Assembly (NCBI GenBank): GCA_021736645.1
Contig: JAIPFM010000049.1
Location: forward strand, 1-32,106
Direction of reading: 5' to 3'
From: Phycisphaerae bacterium
Lineage (GTDB): Bacteria > Planctomycetota > Phycisphaerae > Sedimentisphaerales > Anaerobacaceae
DNA: 32,106 nt
The position numbers and the translations under genes are program-made. Positions 1 to 7,521 of this stretch are shown piece after piece. Numbering within the stretch: position 1 is the first letter of the stretch; each line of letters begins with the position of its first letter. A model generated the notes under the pieces. The model made no database searches and had not been told where the DNA came from. It saw nothing but the letters and a program-made list of their open reading frames with translations.

Positions 1-6
1 TATAAT
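1..6 (+). promoter_or_regulatory. -10 promoter box (TATAAT)
   Basis: A perfect TATAAT hexamer ends nine bases before the ATG at 15. A start site about 7 bases downstream of the box would fall almost on the start codon, and there is no Shine-Dalgarno sequence in between. This suggests a leaderless transcript. The -35 region lies outside the window, so the promoter is only half visible. Confidence 0.45.
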
Positions 7-14
7 GTGCGCCT

Positions 15-596
15 ATGAAACTACCAAAACTTGAAAAACCGCAGGAATATACAGGGCTGTATGCCATTGACTTTGGCGACCATTCGGGTGTGGGATTTAC
101 GGCCGATGAAGTGGCTGAACTGCTCGAATCCCAGGCGTGTCAGGCTGTGACCGTGTACAAGATTTACCGGGCCCTGCCAGATGGGACCCTTGAGATCAAG
201 GGCGTTCCCAAGGAAACGTTTCAATTGGAAAGTGGCCTGTTTTTTTACACGGCTGATCTGGAAACCAGTCGGGAGGGATATCAGAAGCTGGTACGCCATG
301 CAGTCACGCATCAGCCTCCGTGCAGGGCCAAGGTTCACCTGGCCCAATGGGATGACGGGCAGTATGTCTTGGGTCTGATCTATCCGGCGGAGTTTGAGGA
401 AGAAATCAGTGCCTGGCTCATTCAGGGTCAGTTTGAGGCTGAAGGCCTGGCTGAAGGCGGCACGGGTGTGGTGCAGCAGTATTATGACCGATCGCCTGAG
501 ATCCTTGAAAGGCATCAATTGTTTGGTCAGGGCCGGTTTGAAAGTCGTACGGGCGATGCATTGCTCATTGGACTCAAACGGGTTGTTCAACGCTGA
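15..596 (+). CDS. hypothetical protein, 193 aa
   Basis: This open frame has no family I recognise. The product is a soluble, acidic protein with no signal peptide, membrane segment or repeat. It is rich in aromatic and acidic residues, for example AIDFGDHSG near residue 19 and TGDALLIGLKR at the C-terminus. The ATG at 15 sits directly behind a perfect -10 box and has no ribosome binding site, so translation may be leaderless. A second small gene begins 8 bases after its stop, suggesting a two-gene transcript. The long reading on the opposite strand (21-614) looks like a shadow. No function can be assigned. Confidence 0.7.
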   Translation: MKLPKLEKPQEYTGLYAIDFGDHSGVGFTADEVAELLESQACQAVTVYKIYRALPDGTLEIKGVPKETFQLESGLFFYTADLETSREGYQKLVRHAVTHQPPCRAKVHLAQWDDGQYVLGLIYPAEFEEEISAWLIQGQFEAEGLAEGGTGVVQQYYDRSPEILERHQLFGQGRFESRTGDALLIGLKRVVQR

Positions 597-604
597 GTCA
601 GGGT

Positions 605-802
605 ATGAAACCAACGCACTGGGTCAAGGGATGTTTGAACGGCGTGGCAGCTTGCCTCATTTTCCGTGACCGAAAAGACAAGGCTATCACCCCCAGAGAG
701 TTGAAGGCTGCGGACTTCAGGACGAGCACACAGGGGTTGGGGCTGCGAATGACAGATCACATTCGGGATGTCTTTCGCTTCAAATGGCTGCGCAAACACT
801 AG
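605..802 (+). CDS. small hypothetical protein, 65 aa
   Basis: A short basic protein begins 8 bases after the preceding gene, behind an AGGG sequence very close to its ATG. The C-terminal half, with ITPRELKAADFRTSTQG and a terminal FRFKWLRKH, is hydrophilic and looks constrained rather than random. I cannot name a family with certainty. The stop codon TAG at 800-802 lies within the first bases of an inverted-repeat element, so the element may have inserted at or into the 3' end and shortened the gene. The alternative is non-coding spacer. Confidence 0.45.
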   Translation: MKPTHWVKGCLNGVAACLIFRDRKDKAITPRELKAADFRTSTQGLGLRMTDHIRDVFRFKWLRKH

Positions 803-976
803 GAGCCTGTCGGAGAATTCGATCTGGCTTCGAGCGGCTTGTTTTCCGACTGGACTGTGTCCGGCTGCATCGACCCCAGGGGGCCTGCTTCGCCGTCCTT
901 GCCAGGCGAAAAAAAACGCTCGCTCTCCCCCTAGGGGCAGGCGGGCCGTCGACGGGATTCTCCGAGACACTCCTAG
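799..976. repeat. 178-bp inverted-repeat element (REP/MITE-like)
   Basis: The left end at 799-818 (CTAGGAGCCTGTCGGAGAAT) matches the reverse complement of the right end at 957-976 (ATTCTCCGAGACACTCCTAG) at about 16 of 20 positions, the mismatches clustering in the centre. The interior is GC-rich and holds a smaller hairpin (TTCGCC...GGCGAA, about 888-910), an A8 run and the palindromic core CCCCCTAGGGG. No transposase gene is present. The structure fits a non-autonomous element or a RAYT-type REP sequence. No second copy was found in the window. Confidence 0.55.
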
Positions 977-996
977 CGGAGGACAAACGGTGTCGA

Positions 997-1248
997 CTAA
1001 CGAAACACAGTTTGCTTTTTGCTCTCAATGAAGTCTTCGATATTGTTGAGCGAATCCAGGTTTTCGGGGGTGAGATCCTGGTCCTCGATTTTGATGTCAA
1101 AGGTCTCTTCGAGGAACATGATCAGTTCGAGGATACCCGTGGAGTCAATAATGCCTTCGTTCAGGAATGACGTATCTTCATCCAGTCTGGAGCTGTCACC
1201 AAAGAGAAAATTGTCCACCAGAAACTCTTTCACTCTGTCATTATACAT
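997..1248 (-). CDS. acyl carrier protein-like, 83 aa
   Basis: This is a stand-alone carrier protein whose serine is loaded with 4'-phosphopantetheine to carry acyl or aminoacyl groups. The attachment motif is visible as GIIDSTGILEL, with Ser near residue 36, in an acidic four-helix-sized protein (LEETFDIKIEDQDL follows). I chose the ATG at 1248 because AAGGA lies just upstream of it; an in-frame start at 1305 has no such site. It is divergent from recJ, and no ketosynthase, adenylation or fatty-acid gene is adjacent, so its partner enzyme is elsewhere. Housekeeping AcpP usually has a DSL motif. DST points to a specialised carrier, which is an inference. Confidence 0.85.
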   Translation of the reverse strand: MYNDRVKEFLVDNFLFGDSSRLDEDTSFLNEGIIDSTGILELIMFLEETFDIKIEDQDLTPENLDSLNNIEDFIESKKQTVFR

Positions 1249-1368
1249 GTTTTGTCCTTGAATCGCTTTCCATGTCGCTGTTCTGAAATGACGATACCTA
1301 TCCATTTTAATCTTCGGTTTTTCATGGAGAGGGGTTTATGTACTTCCCGAGAAACTGCATTTTTGGTA

Positions 1369-1374
1369 TATAAT
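1369..1374 (+). promoter_or_regulatory. candidate -10 box for recJ
   Basis: TATAAT lies about 50 bases before the recJ start in the 173-bp gap separating recJ from the divergent carrier-protein gene. No convincing -35 box is seen 17 bases upstream, so the assignment rests on the hexamer and its position. Confidence 0.35.
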
Positions 1375-1421
1375 CAGCATGTGATGAAAAGGATTACAGG
1401 ACTAAGGAAGGCCACGCAAAC

Positions 1422-3176
1422 ATGATGAGCACAGCAGGGACGCAAGCGAATAAATACCTGTGGACGGTTCAACCAGCCAGCCCACGTTGTGCAGAGGTGG
1501 CGTCTGCCTTGAAGATTTCGCCGGTTCTGGCCCAGATCCTCATCAATCGCGGCCTGGATCACCCTCAAAAGGCCAATGCCTTTTTACGTCCCAAACTCAC
1601 AGACCTGATCCGCCCGGAACTCATGCCTGGGACGCAGGCGGCCGTGGCCCGGATTCGCCGCGCTCTCGACGCCCATGAAAAAATCACCCTCTATGGCGAT
1701 TATGATGTGGATGGCATCACCGGCGTGTCCATCCTCCTGGCGCTCTTGACTCAGGTCAAGGCCGAGGTGGATTATTACATCCCGCATCGCATTGACGAAG
1801 GCTATGGTCTCAATGACGAAGCCCTTGAGCAACTGGCCCAGGCAGGCACACGCCTCATCATCACCATAGACTGCGGCATCAGTGCCGTGGCCTCCGCCAA
1901 AAGGGCGGCGCAACTGGGCGTGGATCTCATTGTGACGGATCATCACCAGCCCGGCCCTGAATTGCCAGAGGCCGTGGCCCTGGTGCATCCCCTGTTGGAA
2001 GCGGACTATGGCAACCCTGCATCCGCCGGGGCCATGGTGGCATTCAAACTCGCCTGGGCCCTGGCCATTGACCTGTGTCACGGGGGTAAACTGACACAGC
2101 CCCTGCGCGAGTTCATGTTGGAAGCCACGTCTCTGGCCGCCGTGGGTACTGTGGCGGACGTAGTGGATTTGCGGGGTGAAAACCGTATTCTCACTCACTA
2201 TGGTTTGAAGACCCTGTCCCAGTCCAAGCTCCTCGGTGTCCAGGCCCTGATCGAAGGGGCCGGTGTGGAAGGCAAGGGCCTGGACAGCTATGACATTGGC
2301 TTTAAGATCGGTCCCATGCTCAATGCGGCGGGGCGTATGGGCCATGCCAGACTGGCTGTGGAACTGCTCGCCAGTGACAGTGCCATGCGATCCAGGCAGA
2401 TCGCAGACTACCTCAAGGAACAAAATACCCTGCGTCAGCAGTGTGGCCGCAAGATTTTCAAAGAGGCCTGCCAGCAGATCGTGGCGTGCGGATACCACCA
2501 TCCTGAACGGCGCAGTATTGTCCTGGCCAGTGAGAACTGGCACAGGGGTGTGCTGGGGATCGTGGCATCGCGCATTGTGGACAAGTATTTCAGACCCACC
2601 ATTGTGGTGAATCAGGACGGCGGTGACCGTTCGGTGGCCCAGGGGTCTGCCCGGTCCATCCCGGGATTCTGTATCCTGGATGCCATCCGAGCCTGCGAAG
2701 AACACCTTGTGGCCTTTGGCGGTCACGACATGGCTGCCGGACTGACCATCAAGGCGGATCGGGTGACTCAGTTTGTCGATGACTTTGAGGCCTATGCCTG
2801 CGAATCCCTCAAGAATCGTGATCTTCAGGCGAGCCTCGACATCGAGGCCCTGACCACGCTCAGCATGCTGTCCCTTGACGTGATCAAACAGATGCAATGG
2901 CTCGAACCCTTTGGCCAGTGCAATCCCAGACCCCTGTTTGCCACCCAAGGCGTGCATCTCATCGCCACCCCCAGACGCGTGGGCGCCAAGGGCGATCACC
3001 TGCAGATCACCGTGTCCGATGACACCGGCGCCATGCGATGCATTGGCTTTGGCATGGGCAAGCTCGAAAAGAAACTCCAGGAAGCCGAATACTTCCACAT
3101 CGCCTACGAAGCGCAGCTCAACACCTACAACGGTAAGACCAATCCCCAACTCATGCTCCTGGACATACAGTTCTAG
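1422..3176 (+). CDS. recJ: single-stranded-DNA-specific exonuclease RecJ
   Basis: RecJ is the cytoplasmic 5'-3' single-strand exonuclease used in RecF-pathway recombination and mismatch repair. At 584 aa it is the usual family length. DHH-family metal-binding motifs are in order: YGDYDVDGITG at residues 91-101, TIDCGI at 148-153, TDHH at 172-175 and VGTVADVVDL near 240. The DHHA1 region follows (GSARSIPGF near 409 and FGGHDMAAG near 432), then the C-terminal OB-fold-like part. A TAAGGAAG site precedes the start, and two adjacent ATGs (1422, 1425) are both possible. It is convergent with the GH38-like gene and shows no sign of damage. Confidence 0.96.
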   Translation: MMSTAGTQANKYLWTVQPASPRCAEVASALKISPVLAQILINRGLDHPQKANAFLRPKLTDLIRPELMPGTQAAVARIRRALDAHEKITLYGDYDVDGITGVSILLALLTQVKAEVDYYIPHRIDEGYGLNDEALEQLAQAGTRLIITIDCGISAVASAKRAAQLGVDLIVTDHHQPGPELPEAVALVHPLLEADYGNPASAGAMVAFKLAWALAIDLCHGGKLTQPLREFMLEATSLAAVGTVADVVDLRGENRILTHYGLKTLSQSKLLGVQALIEGAGVEGKGLDSYDIGFKIGPMLNAAGRMGHARLAVELLASDSAMRSRQIADYLKEQNTLRQQCGRKIFKEACQQIVACGYHHPERRSIVLASENWHRGVLGIVASRIVDKYFRPTIVVNQDGGDRSVAQGSARSIPGFCILDAIRACEEHLVAFGGHDMAAGLTIKADRVTQFVDDFEAYACESLKNRDLQASLDIEALTTLSMLSLDVIKQMQWLEPFGQCNPRPLFATQGVHLIATPRRVGAKGDHLQITVSDDTGAMRCIGFGMGKLEKKLQEAEYFHIAYEAQLNTYNGKTNPQLMLLDIQF

Positions 3177-3213
3177 TGCTGACAAAGCACTCGTCGCCTG
3201 TCGAGCATCAGGT

Positions 3214-5760
3214 CTAAAACCGGCACCTGAGCGTTCGAATGCCGTATCGCGGTATGGTTACCGTGGATCTATGCTGTTCATCTATCGAGTGACAGGGAAT
3301 CGTTTCCAGGTCCTGACCATTGAGTGCTACCGAGGTGATCGACCTGGGTGGTTTCTGCCATGTGATGGTCATCTGATCGGTTTGAGCTTCAGCATTGAAT
3401 ACCCTGATGAGGACCGTGCCATTCTCGATCATGGTAGACGTGACTTCAATACCCCTGGTGTCAACATGCAACAGCGAATGACTGGCCTGTGTGGGCATGT
3501 GCTGGCTGGCGTGCGTCAGGAAGGGTTCATTCCAGGCTGCGGCCTTGGCGTGAATGCCCTGAGTGTCCCATGTGCCCGTATGGGGCAGCAGGGCATAGGA
3601 CATGGACGTCGGACCCTGGAGTGTATAGTCGCGTCCCCAGAGACCTCGGCCCGTGTATTGTACGGTCAGGCCCAAAGGCATGTCAGGACTGTTGATATAC
3701 GAAGTCGTGTGGTCGGAAAACAGAGCCACACCTTGCGTGCCTGTTTTGTCTTGCACATCCACCCAGTTCAAAATGACATTGTGCTTAATCGTATCCCAAC
3801 TGTCATAGAGGGTGTCTGTGAGCCGGCTCTGGCACACATCAAACGGGGCGTTCTTGTATACCGTTTGCCCCACGCCCTGGATCGGAAATTCGATCTTGAG
3901 TTTATATTGGTCATTGTAAAAGGCCTTTTTCCGGTCTTCTTTTTTGTACTGGGCTTTTTGCGAATAGGCGCCAATACCCGGCTGGCCCTGCCAGTCAATG
4001 GTCAGATCAAAATCAATGCGCGGGGTCGCTTGATAAAATGTCACGGTCTGGATATAGGGACTTCCGTCCAGCTCATTTTCAATGGTCAAACGGATAAACA
4101 GTGGGCCGTTGTCAGTGATGGAGACCTTGGCCCGGGACTCACTGCCTGAAATAAAGGTGTTTTTGTCGTAGAAAAAGCCTCGAAGGGTGTTCAGTCCCTG
4201 GCCTGGTTTGGTCAATTGTGCATGCCCCATGTGTTTGGCGACGAGACTGGTGATCGTACCGCCCTTTGCAGGATCGATCGACGCCGCATAAAAGGGCGTG
4301 CTTATTTCAATGACGCCGTTGTCGAGAGTGCGGCTGGTCATCTTGCGGCGTGGGGGCGTCTGTTCGGTCAATGTAAAGGTCGTGTATCCGAGGGAGGGCA
4401 CCGTGGCCAGAAAGACCACCTCGGTCTTGGCTGTTATTTGTGATGGTACCGCTTGACCGTCTTTGTCCAGAATCTGACAGGTCTCAGGATCCATACCGTC
4501 AGGCAGTGCGACCGTGGCCAGATCCGATCGGGATGTCCCCAGCGTATTGAACACGGTCACTGTCCAAGGCTCACGTTCAGTGTCTTGGCAGAGGTGTGAA
4601 AACGCCTCTTGAATGATCCGGTCGGCGATCTCGTTGGATTGGCTGGTCCATCGCGTGACATTGTCGGCCCAGGTCTGGCCGGGCCGGCCATTGTAGGGTA
4701 CGATCCAGCAGTCATGGTGCTGAGAGAGCATGAGGGTTCGCCACGCCTGATCCAGAGGTGCCTCGGGATAAGGTGTACCGTGTGTCACAGTGTCGAACGC
4801 GGCCATCTTTTCAGCCATGATGACCTTGTTTTCCGTGACGCGGATTTCCTGGGCGAGCCTCTGCAGCACCTGAGCGCCCCAGACCAGGCCCGGTTTGATA
4901 TCTTCGATGGTGACGTCCCAGTCTACGGAGGTGACTTTGGGGGCGATCATGTCAATGTACTGGGTCCAGGTGACATATTGAGTCGGTCTGTAAAACGTCC
5001 GAATCGCATTTTCAAGCCAGGGTCCGCCGCGCCACCCGGCGTCCTGAAAGCACATGCCCACAGGATAGTGCACACCACTGTCAAAGCAGGCCTTGATGAA
5101 TGCGTCTGAATTGTTCCAGGATTCCGTTTGCCAGGTGGAGCCCTGCACCAAACCTTCGCAGGCATAGCGAGGTACCGTCAGCATGGATGATCCGTCTGAG
5201 GCCTTCCAACGGACAAGGTCATTGCCAAAGGCCGTGGTATACCCACCCCAGCATGTGTCCGGGTTGCGCATGACAGCGTATTTGAATCCCAAAGAGGTCA
5301 GTATCTGCGGGAGACATGAGGTAAAGCAGGGTTCTTCGCAGGCATAGGTCAGGAATGCGGCATCCGGAAAGTGCACTCGGGTCTTGGCCATGCCGTAGGT
5401 GAAATGTCGGATCAGACTTTCGCCCGAGATGTTATACGCATAGGGTTGGGCATAGGCCGGATTCACAAACTCAATGCGGCCGAATCGGCCTGTTTGGGTG
5501 TAGTACGCCTGGAGGCGTGTCAAGTTGTCTGCGTCTTCAGCCTTGACCCTGTCCCAAGTCTCCGGTTCGATCTCCAGATTGATTTTCCAATCGGGGTACT
5601 CAGTGAGTTTGTCGACCATGAATTTGGCCTGCCACATGGGATAGTGGCCATAGATACCGCCGTGGTAGCCATCGGCAAAATAAGCGGTCTGTGCCTGGCT
5701 GGCCGCGGGGAGAAGGAACAGGACGCGGATTGCTGTGGTGATAATAACGGACTGGGTCAT
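3214..5760 (-). CDS. secreted GH38-like glycoside hydrolase
   Basis: The 848-aa protein has an N-terminal signal peptide (hydrophobic residues 6-20, then SQAQTA) and the layout of family 38 alpha-mannosidases. Residues 94-118 hold the family-like stretch ending SGESLIRHF, LPQILTSLGFKYAV covers 150-163, and LSQHHDCW (345-352) matches the conserved late His region. The C-terminal 400 residues are beta-rich, as in the GH38 C-terminal domain. The usual HxD zinc motif is absent near the N-terminus (GYHGG instead) and the nucleophile Asp position appears to be Glu (CEEPCF). Activity is therefore uncertain. I used the ATG at 5760 because GGGAG precedes it, and because an upstream extension would run through the rpsT terminator. 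Confidence 0.75.
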   Translation of the reverse strand: MTQSVIITTAIRVLFLLPAASQAQTAYFADGYHGGIYGHYPMWQAKFMVDKLTEYPDWKINLEIEPETWDRVKAEDADNLTRLQAYYTQTGRFGRIEFVNPAYAQPYAYNISGESLIRHFTYGMAKTRVHFPDAAFLTYACEEPCFTSCLPQILTSLGFKYAVMRNPDTCWGGYTTAFGNDLVRWKASDGSSMLTVPRYACEGLVQGSTWQTESWNNSDAFIKACFDSGVHYPVGMCFQDAGWRGGPWLENAIRTFYRPTQYVTWTQYIDMIAPKVTSVDWDVTIEDIKPGLVWGAQVLQRLAQEIRVTENKVIMAEKMAAFDTVTHGTPYPEAPLDQAWRTLMLSQHHDCWIVPYNGRPGQTWADNVTRWTSQSNEIADRIIQEAFSHLCQDTEREPWTVTVFNTLGTSRSDLATVALPDGMDPETCQILDKDGQAVPSQITAKTEVVFLATVPSLGYTTFTLTEQTPPRRKMTSRTLDNGVIEISTPFYAASIDPAKGGTITSLVAKHMGHAQLTKPGQGLNTLRGFFYDKNTFISGSESRAKVSITDNGPLFIRLTIENELDGSPYIQTVTFYQATPRIDFDLTIDWQGQPGIGAYSQKAQYKKEDRKKAFYNDQYKLKIEFPIQGVGQTVYKNAPFDVCQSRLTDTLYDSWDTIKHNVILNWVDVQDKTGTQGVALFSDHTTSYINSPDMPLGLTVQYTGRGLWGRDYTLQGPTSMSYALLPHTGTWDTQGIHAKAAAWNEPFLTHASQHMPTQASHSLLHVDTRGIEVTSTMIENGTVLIRVFNAEAQTDQMTITWQKPPRSITSVALNGQDLETIPCHSIDEQHRSTVTIPRYGIRTLRCRF

Positions 5761-5840
5761 GGTCACTCCCGCCTCATTCAAGGTGCAGTATTCGGAATTC
5801 TGACACAGAGTAATGGATACGGAAGGCGATTTCAAGTGCG

Positions 5841-5881
5841 CAAACAAAAACAGCGGGCCGATCATGAGAACCAGCCCGCTG
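5841..5881 (-). terminator. rho-independent terminator of rpsT
   Basis: Read on the minus strand, CAGCGGGC and GCCCGCTG form an 8-bp stem (5851-5858 with 5874-5881) around a 15-base loop, followed directly by TTTTTGTTTG. It lies about 50 bases past the rpsT stop and before the downstream GH38-like gene, separating the two transcripts. Confidence 0.8.
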
Positions 5882-5928
5882 ATATGTATGTCTAACCAAC
5901 GCTTTCGTCTGTTAAGACGCAGTGTGTT

Positions 5929-6207
5929 CTAGGACGCGCTCTTGGCCGCCAGGGCGTTCAAGCGTTTGGCCAGGCGTGACTTCTTTCGTGATGCAGTTTT
6001 CTTGTGCATCGTGCTTGAGGCAGCCGTTTTGTCCAGCTTCTTGGTGACCAGACGCAACTGTTCTGCGGCAGCCTGTACGTCGCCCTGCTCCAGAGCGGCT
6101 TCCAGATGCTTGATCTGAGTCTTGACCTGACTCTTGCGAGCCCGATTCAGCGTTCTGGCCTTGTCGTTTTGCCTGACTCTCTTTTTGGCAGATAATGAGT
6201 GTGCCAC
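5929..6207 (-). CDS. rpsT: 30S ribosomal protein S20
   Basis: S20 is a small helical protein of the 30S subunit that binds 16S rRNA. The 92-aa product has the classic composition: AHSLSAKKRVRQ at the N-terminus, many Lys/Arg and Ala, and TMHKKTASRKKSRLAKRLN near the C-terminus. The start is a GTG at 6207. An AGGAG site lies 8 bases upstream of it, and translation from there gives the normal S20 N-terminus. A TTG seven codons earlier would place the ribosome binding site inside the gene. A strong terminator follows, so it is probably monocistronic. Confidence 0.96.
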   Translation of the reverse strand: MAHSLSAKKRVRQNDKARTLNRARKSQVKTQIKHLEAALEQGDVQAAAEQLRLVTKKLDKTAASSTMHKKTASRKKSRLAKRLNALAAKSAS

Positions 6208-6345
6208 TTTTACTACTCCTATTGTCAATAAACTGTCTTAAATCACACTGAGAGGTTGAATCGCACACTATACCGGATTGGTTTCAAAGAAACAAGCGCT
6301 ATTTTTTTGTACTTTGGTCAAGTGAGGCACTTTGCCAAAGTGTTC

Positions 6346-7512
6346 CTAGTACAGGTCCAGCTTGACCAGGCGTCCGTCCAGGCCGCCGCTGGCCAGGGGG
6401 CGTTTCCAGGTGGTCTTGAGGCCAATGGATTTGATCCACTGGCGGTCGCCAAAATAAAGATACGCGCTGGAGCCCGTGCACTTTTGCTTGAGGAAGTCAC
6501 CTAACTCCTTGAAGAATAAGGCCATACCTTCTTTCTTTTGGAGACGAAGGCCATAGGGGGGATTGCAGACTATGGTACGGTTGTCCATGGCGCTGATGTC
6601 GCGGAAGTCGATTTGCTTGAGCGAGACCTTGTCTCCGTACGGGAGGCAGGCGAGGTTGGCTGCGGCGGCCTCAATGGCTGTGGCAGCAATATCGCTGCCA
6701 GAGATAAGGTCGTCGGGCAGGGGACGCATGGCCTCGTTGCAGGATTTCCTGACCTGCTGCCATAAATTGGCGTCAAAATCCGGCAGGGCTTCAAATCCGA
6801 ATTTTGGCCTGAGATAGCCGGACGGGATGCGGCAGGTATGCATCAACGCCTCGCACAGGAGCGTACCTGATCCGCACATGGGATCAAACAGGGGGCGCTG
6901 GCCGTCCCATTCGGCCTGTTTGATGATGGCTGCGGCAATGGTTTCCTGCATGGGGGCTTCGTGGCCAATGGCCCTGTAGCCTCGCTTGTGGAGTGATCCG
7001 CCCGAGACCTCCAGACCGATCACGGCCCGGTTGCTGTGGATGAACAGGCTGAACCACACGTCCGGGTTGTCTGTGTCCACATTCGGCCGCCTGTCAAAGC
7101 GCTGGGTAAAATAGTCGGCAATCGCGTCCTTTACACACAGGGCCGCATACTTGGAGTGGCGAATGTGGCTGTTGGACACATTGGAAAAGATGGCGAATGT
7201 GGTGTCCGGGGTGAGGAAGTCGGTCCACTCGATGGCACTGGCTCGCTGATACAGGTAGTTGGTGCTGTGGCAGTCAAAGAATTCCAGGGTGGCGATGATC
7301 TTCTGGATGAAACGGGACATGTACGTGATTTTGTACAGGGCACCGGCGTCGGCCTTAAAGTACATGCCTCGATAGGCAAGCTTGACATGCTTGGCGCCGA
7401 GCTCGAGCAGTTCCTGTTCAGCCAGAGGTTCCAGGCCTTCGCCCACCTGGGCAAAGTAGTTTTGCGTGGTTTGGTAGGTGTAGCCACTCGTGGAGACTTT
7501 CTTGGTTTTCAT
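6346..7512 (-). CDS. THUMP-domain class I RNA methyltransferase (RlmL/YpsC type)
   Basis: This is a predicted S-adenosylmethionine-dependent enzyme that methylates guanine N2 in large-subunit rRNA. The first ~160 residues fit a ferredoxin-like/THUMP RNA-binding region (AQVGEGLEPLAEQEL, then RGMYFKA). The Rossmann domain follows, with motif I DPMCGSGTLLCEA and the catalytic motif NPPYG of N-methyltransferases. At 388 aa it matches single-domain YpsC-type members, not the longer fused E. coli RlmKL. The ATG at 7512 is 9 bases beyond the stop of the TPR gene and has no obvious Shine-Dalgarno site, suggesting translational coupling. Exact target base is inferred from the family. Confidence 0.88.
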   Translation of the reverse strand: MKTKKVSTSGYTYQTTQNYFAQVGEGLEPLAEQELLELGAKHVKLAYRGMYFKADAGALYKITYMSRFIQKIIATLEFFDCHSTNYLYQRASAIEWTDFLTPDTTFAIFSNVSNSHIRHSKYAALCVKDAIADYFTQRFDRRPNVDTDNPDVWFSLFIHSNRAVIGLEVSGGSLHKRGYRAIGHEAPMQETIAAAIIKQAEWDGQRPLFDPMCGSGTLLCEALMHTCRIPSGYLRPKFGFEALPDFDANLWQQVRKSCNEAMRPLPDDLISGSDIAATAIEAAAANLACLPYGDKVSLKQIDFRDISAMDNRTIVCNPPYGLRLQKKEGMALFFKELGDFLKQKCTGSSAYLYFGDRQWIKSIGLKTTWKRPLASGGLDGRLVKLDLY

Positions 7513-7521
7513 AGGGGTGGT

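Noticed and set aside
1584..3185. 533-codon minus-strand frame opposite recJ
   Set aside because: Long antisense frame produced by the GC-biased codons of recJ; no family features.
3175..3191. AGTGCT-GACAA-AGCACT hairpin between convergent recJ and the GH38-like gene
   Set aside because: Only a 6-bp stem that includes the recJ stop codon, with no T-run on either strand. Too weak to call a terminator.
2911..4149. 412-codon plus-strand frame spanning the recJ end and the GH38 3' end
   Set aside because: It runs across two convergent real genes in an unrelated frame, with Pro/Ser-rich shadow composition.
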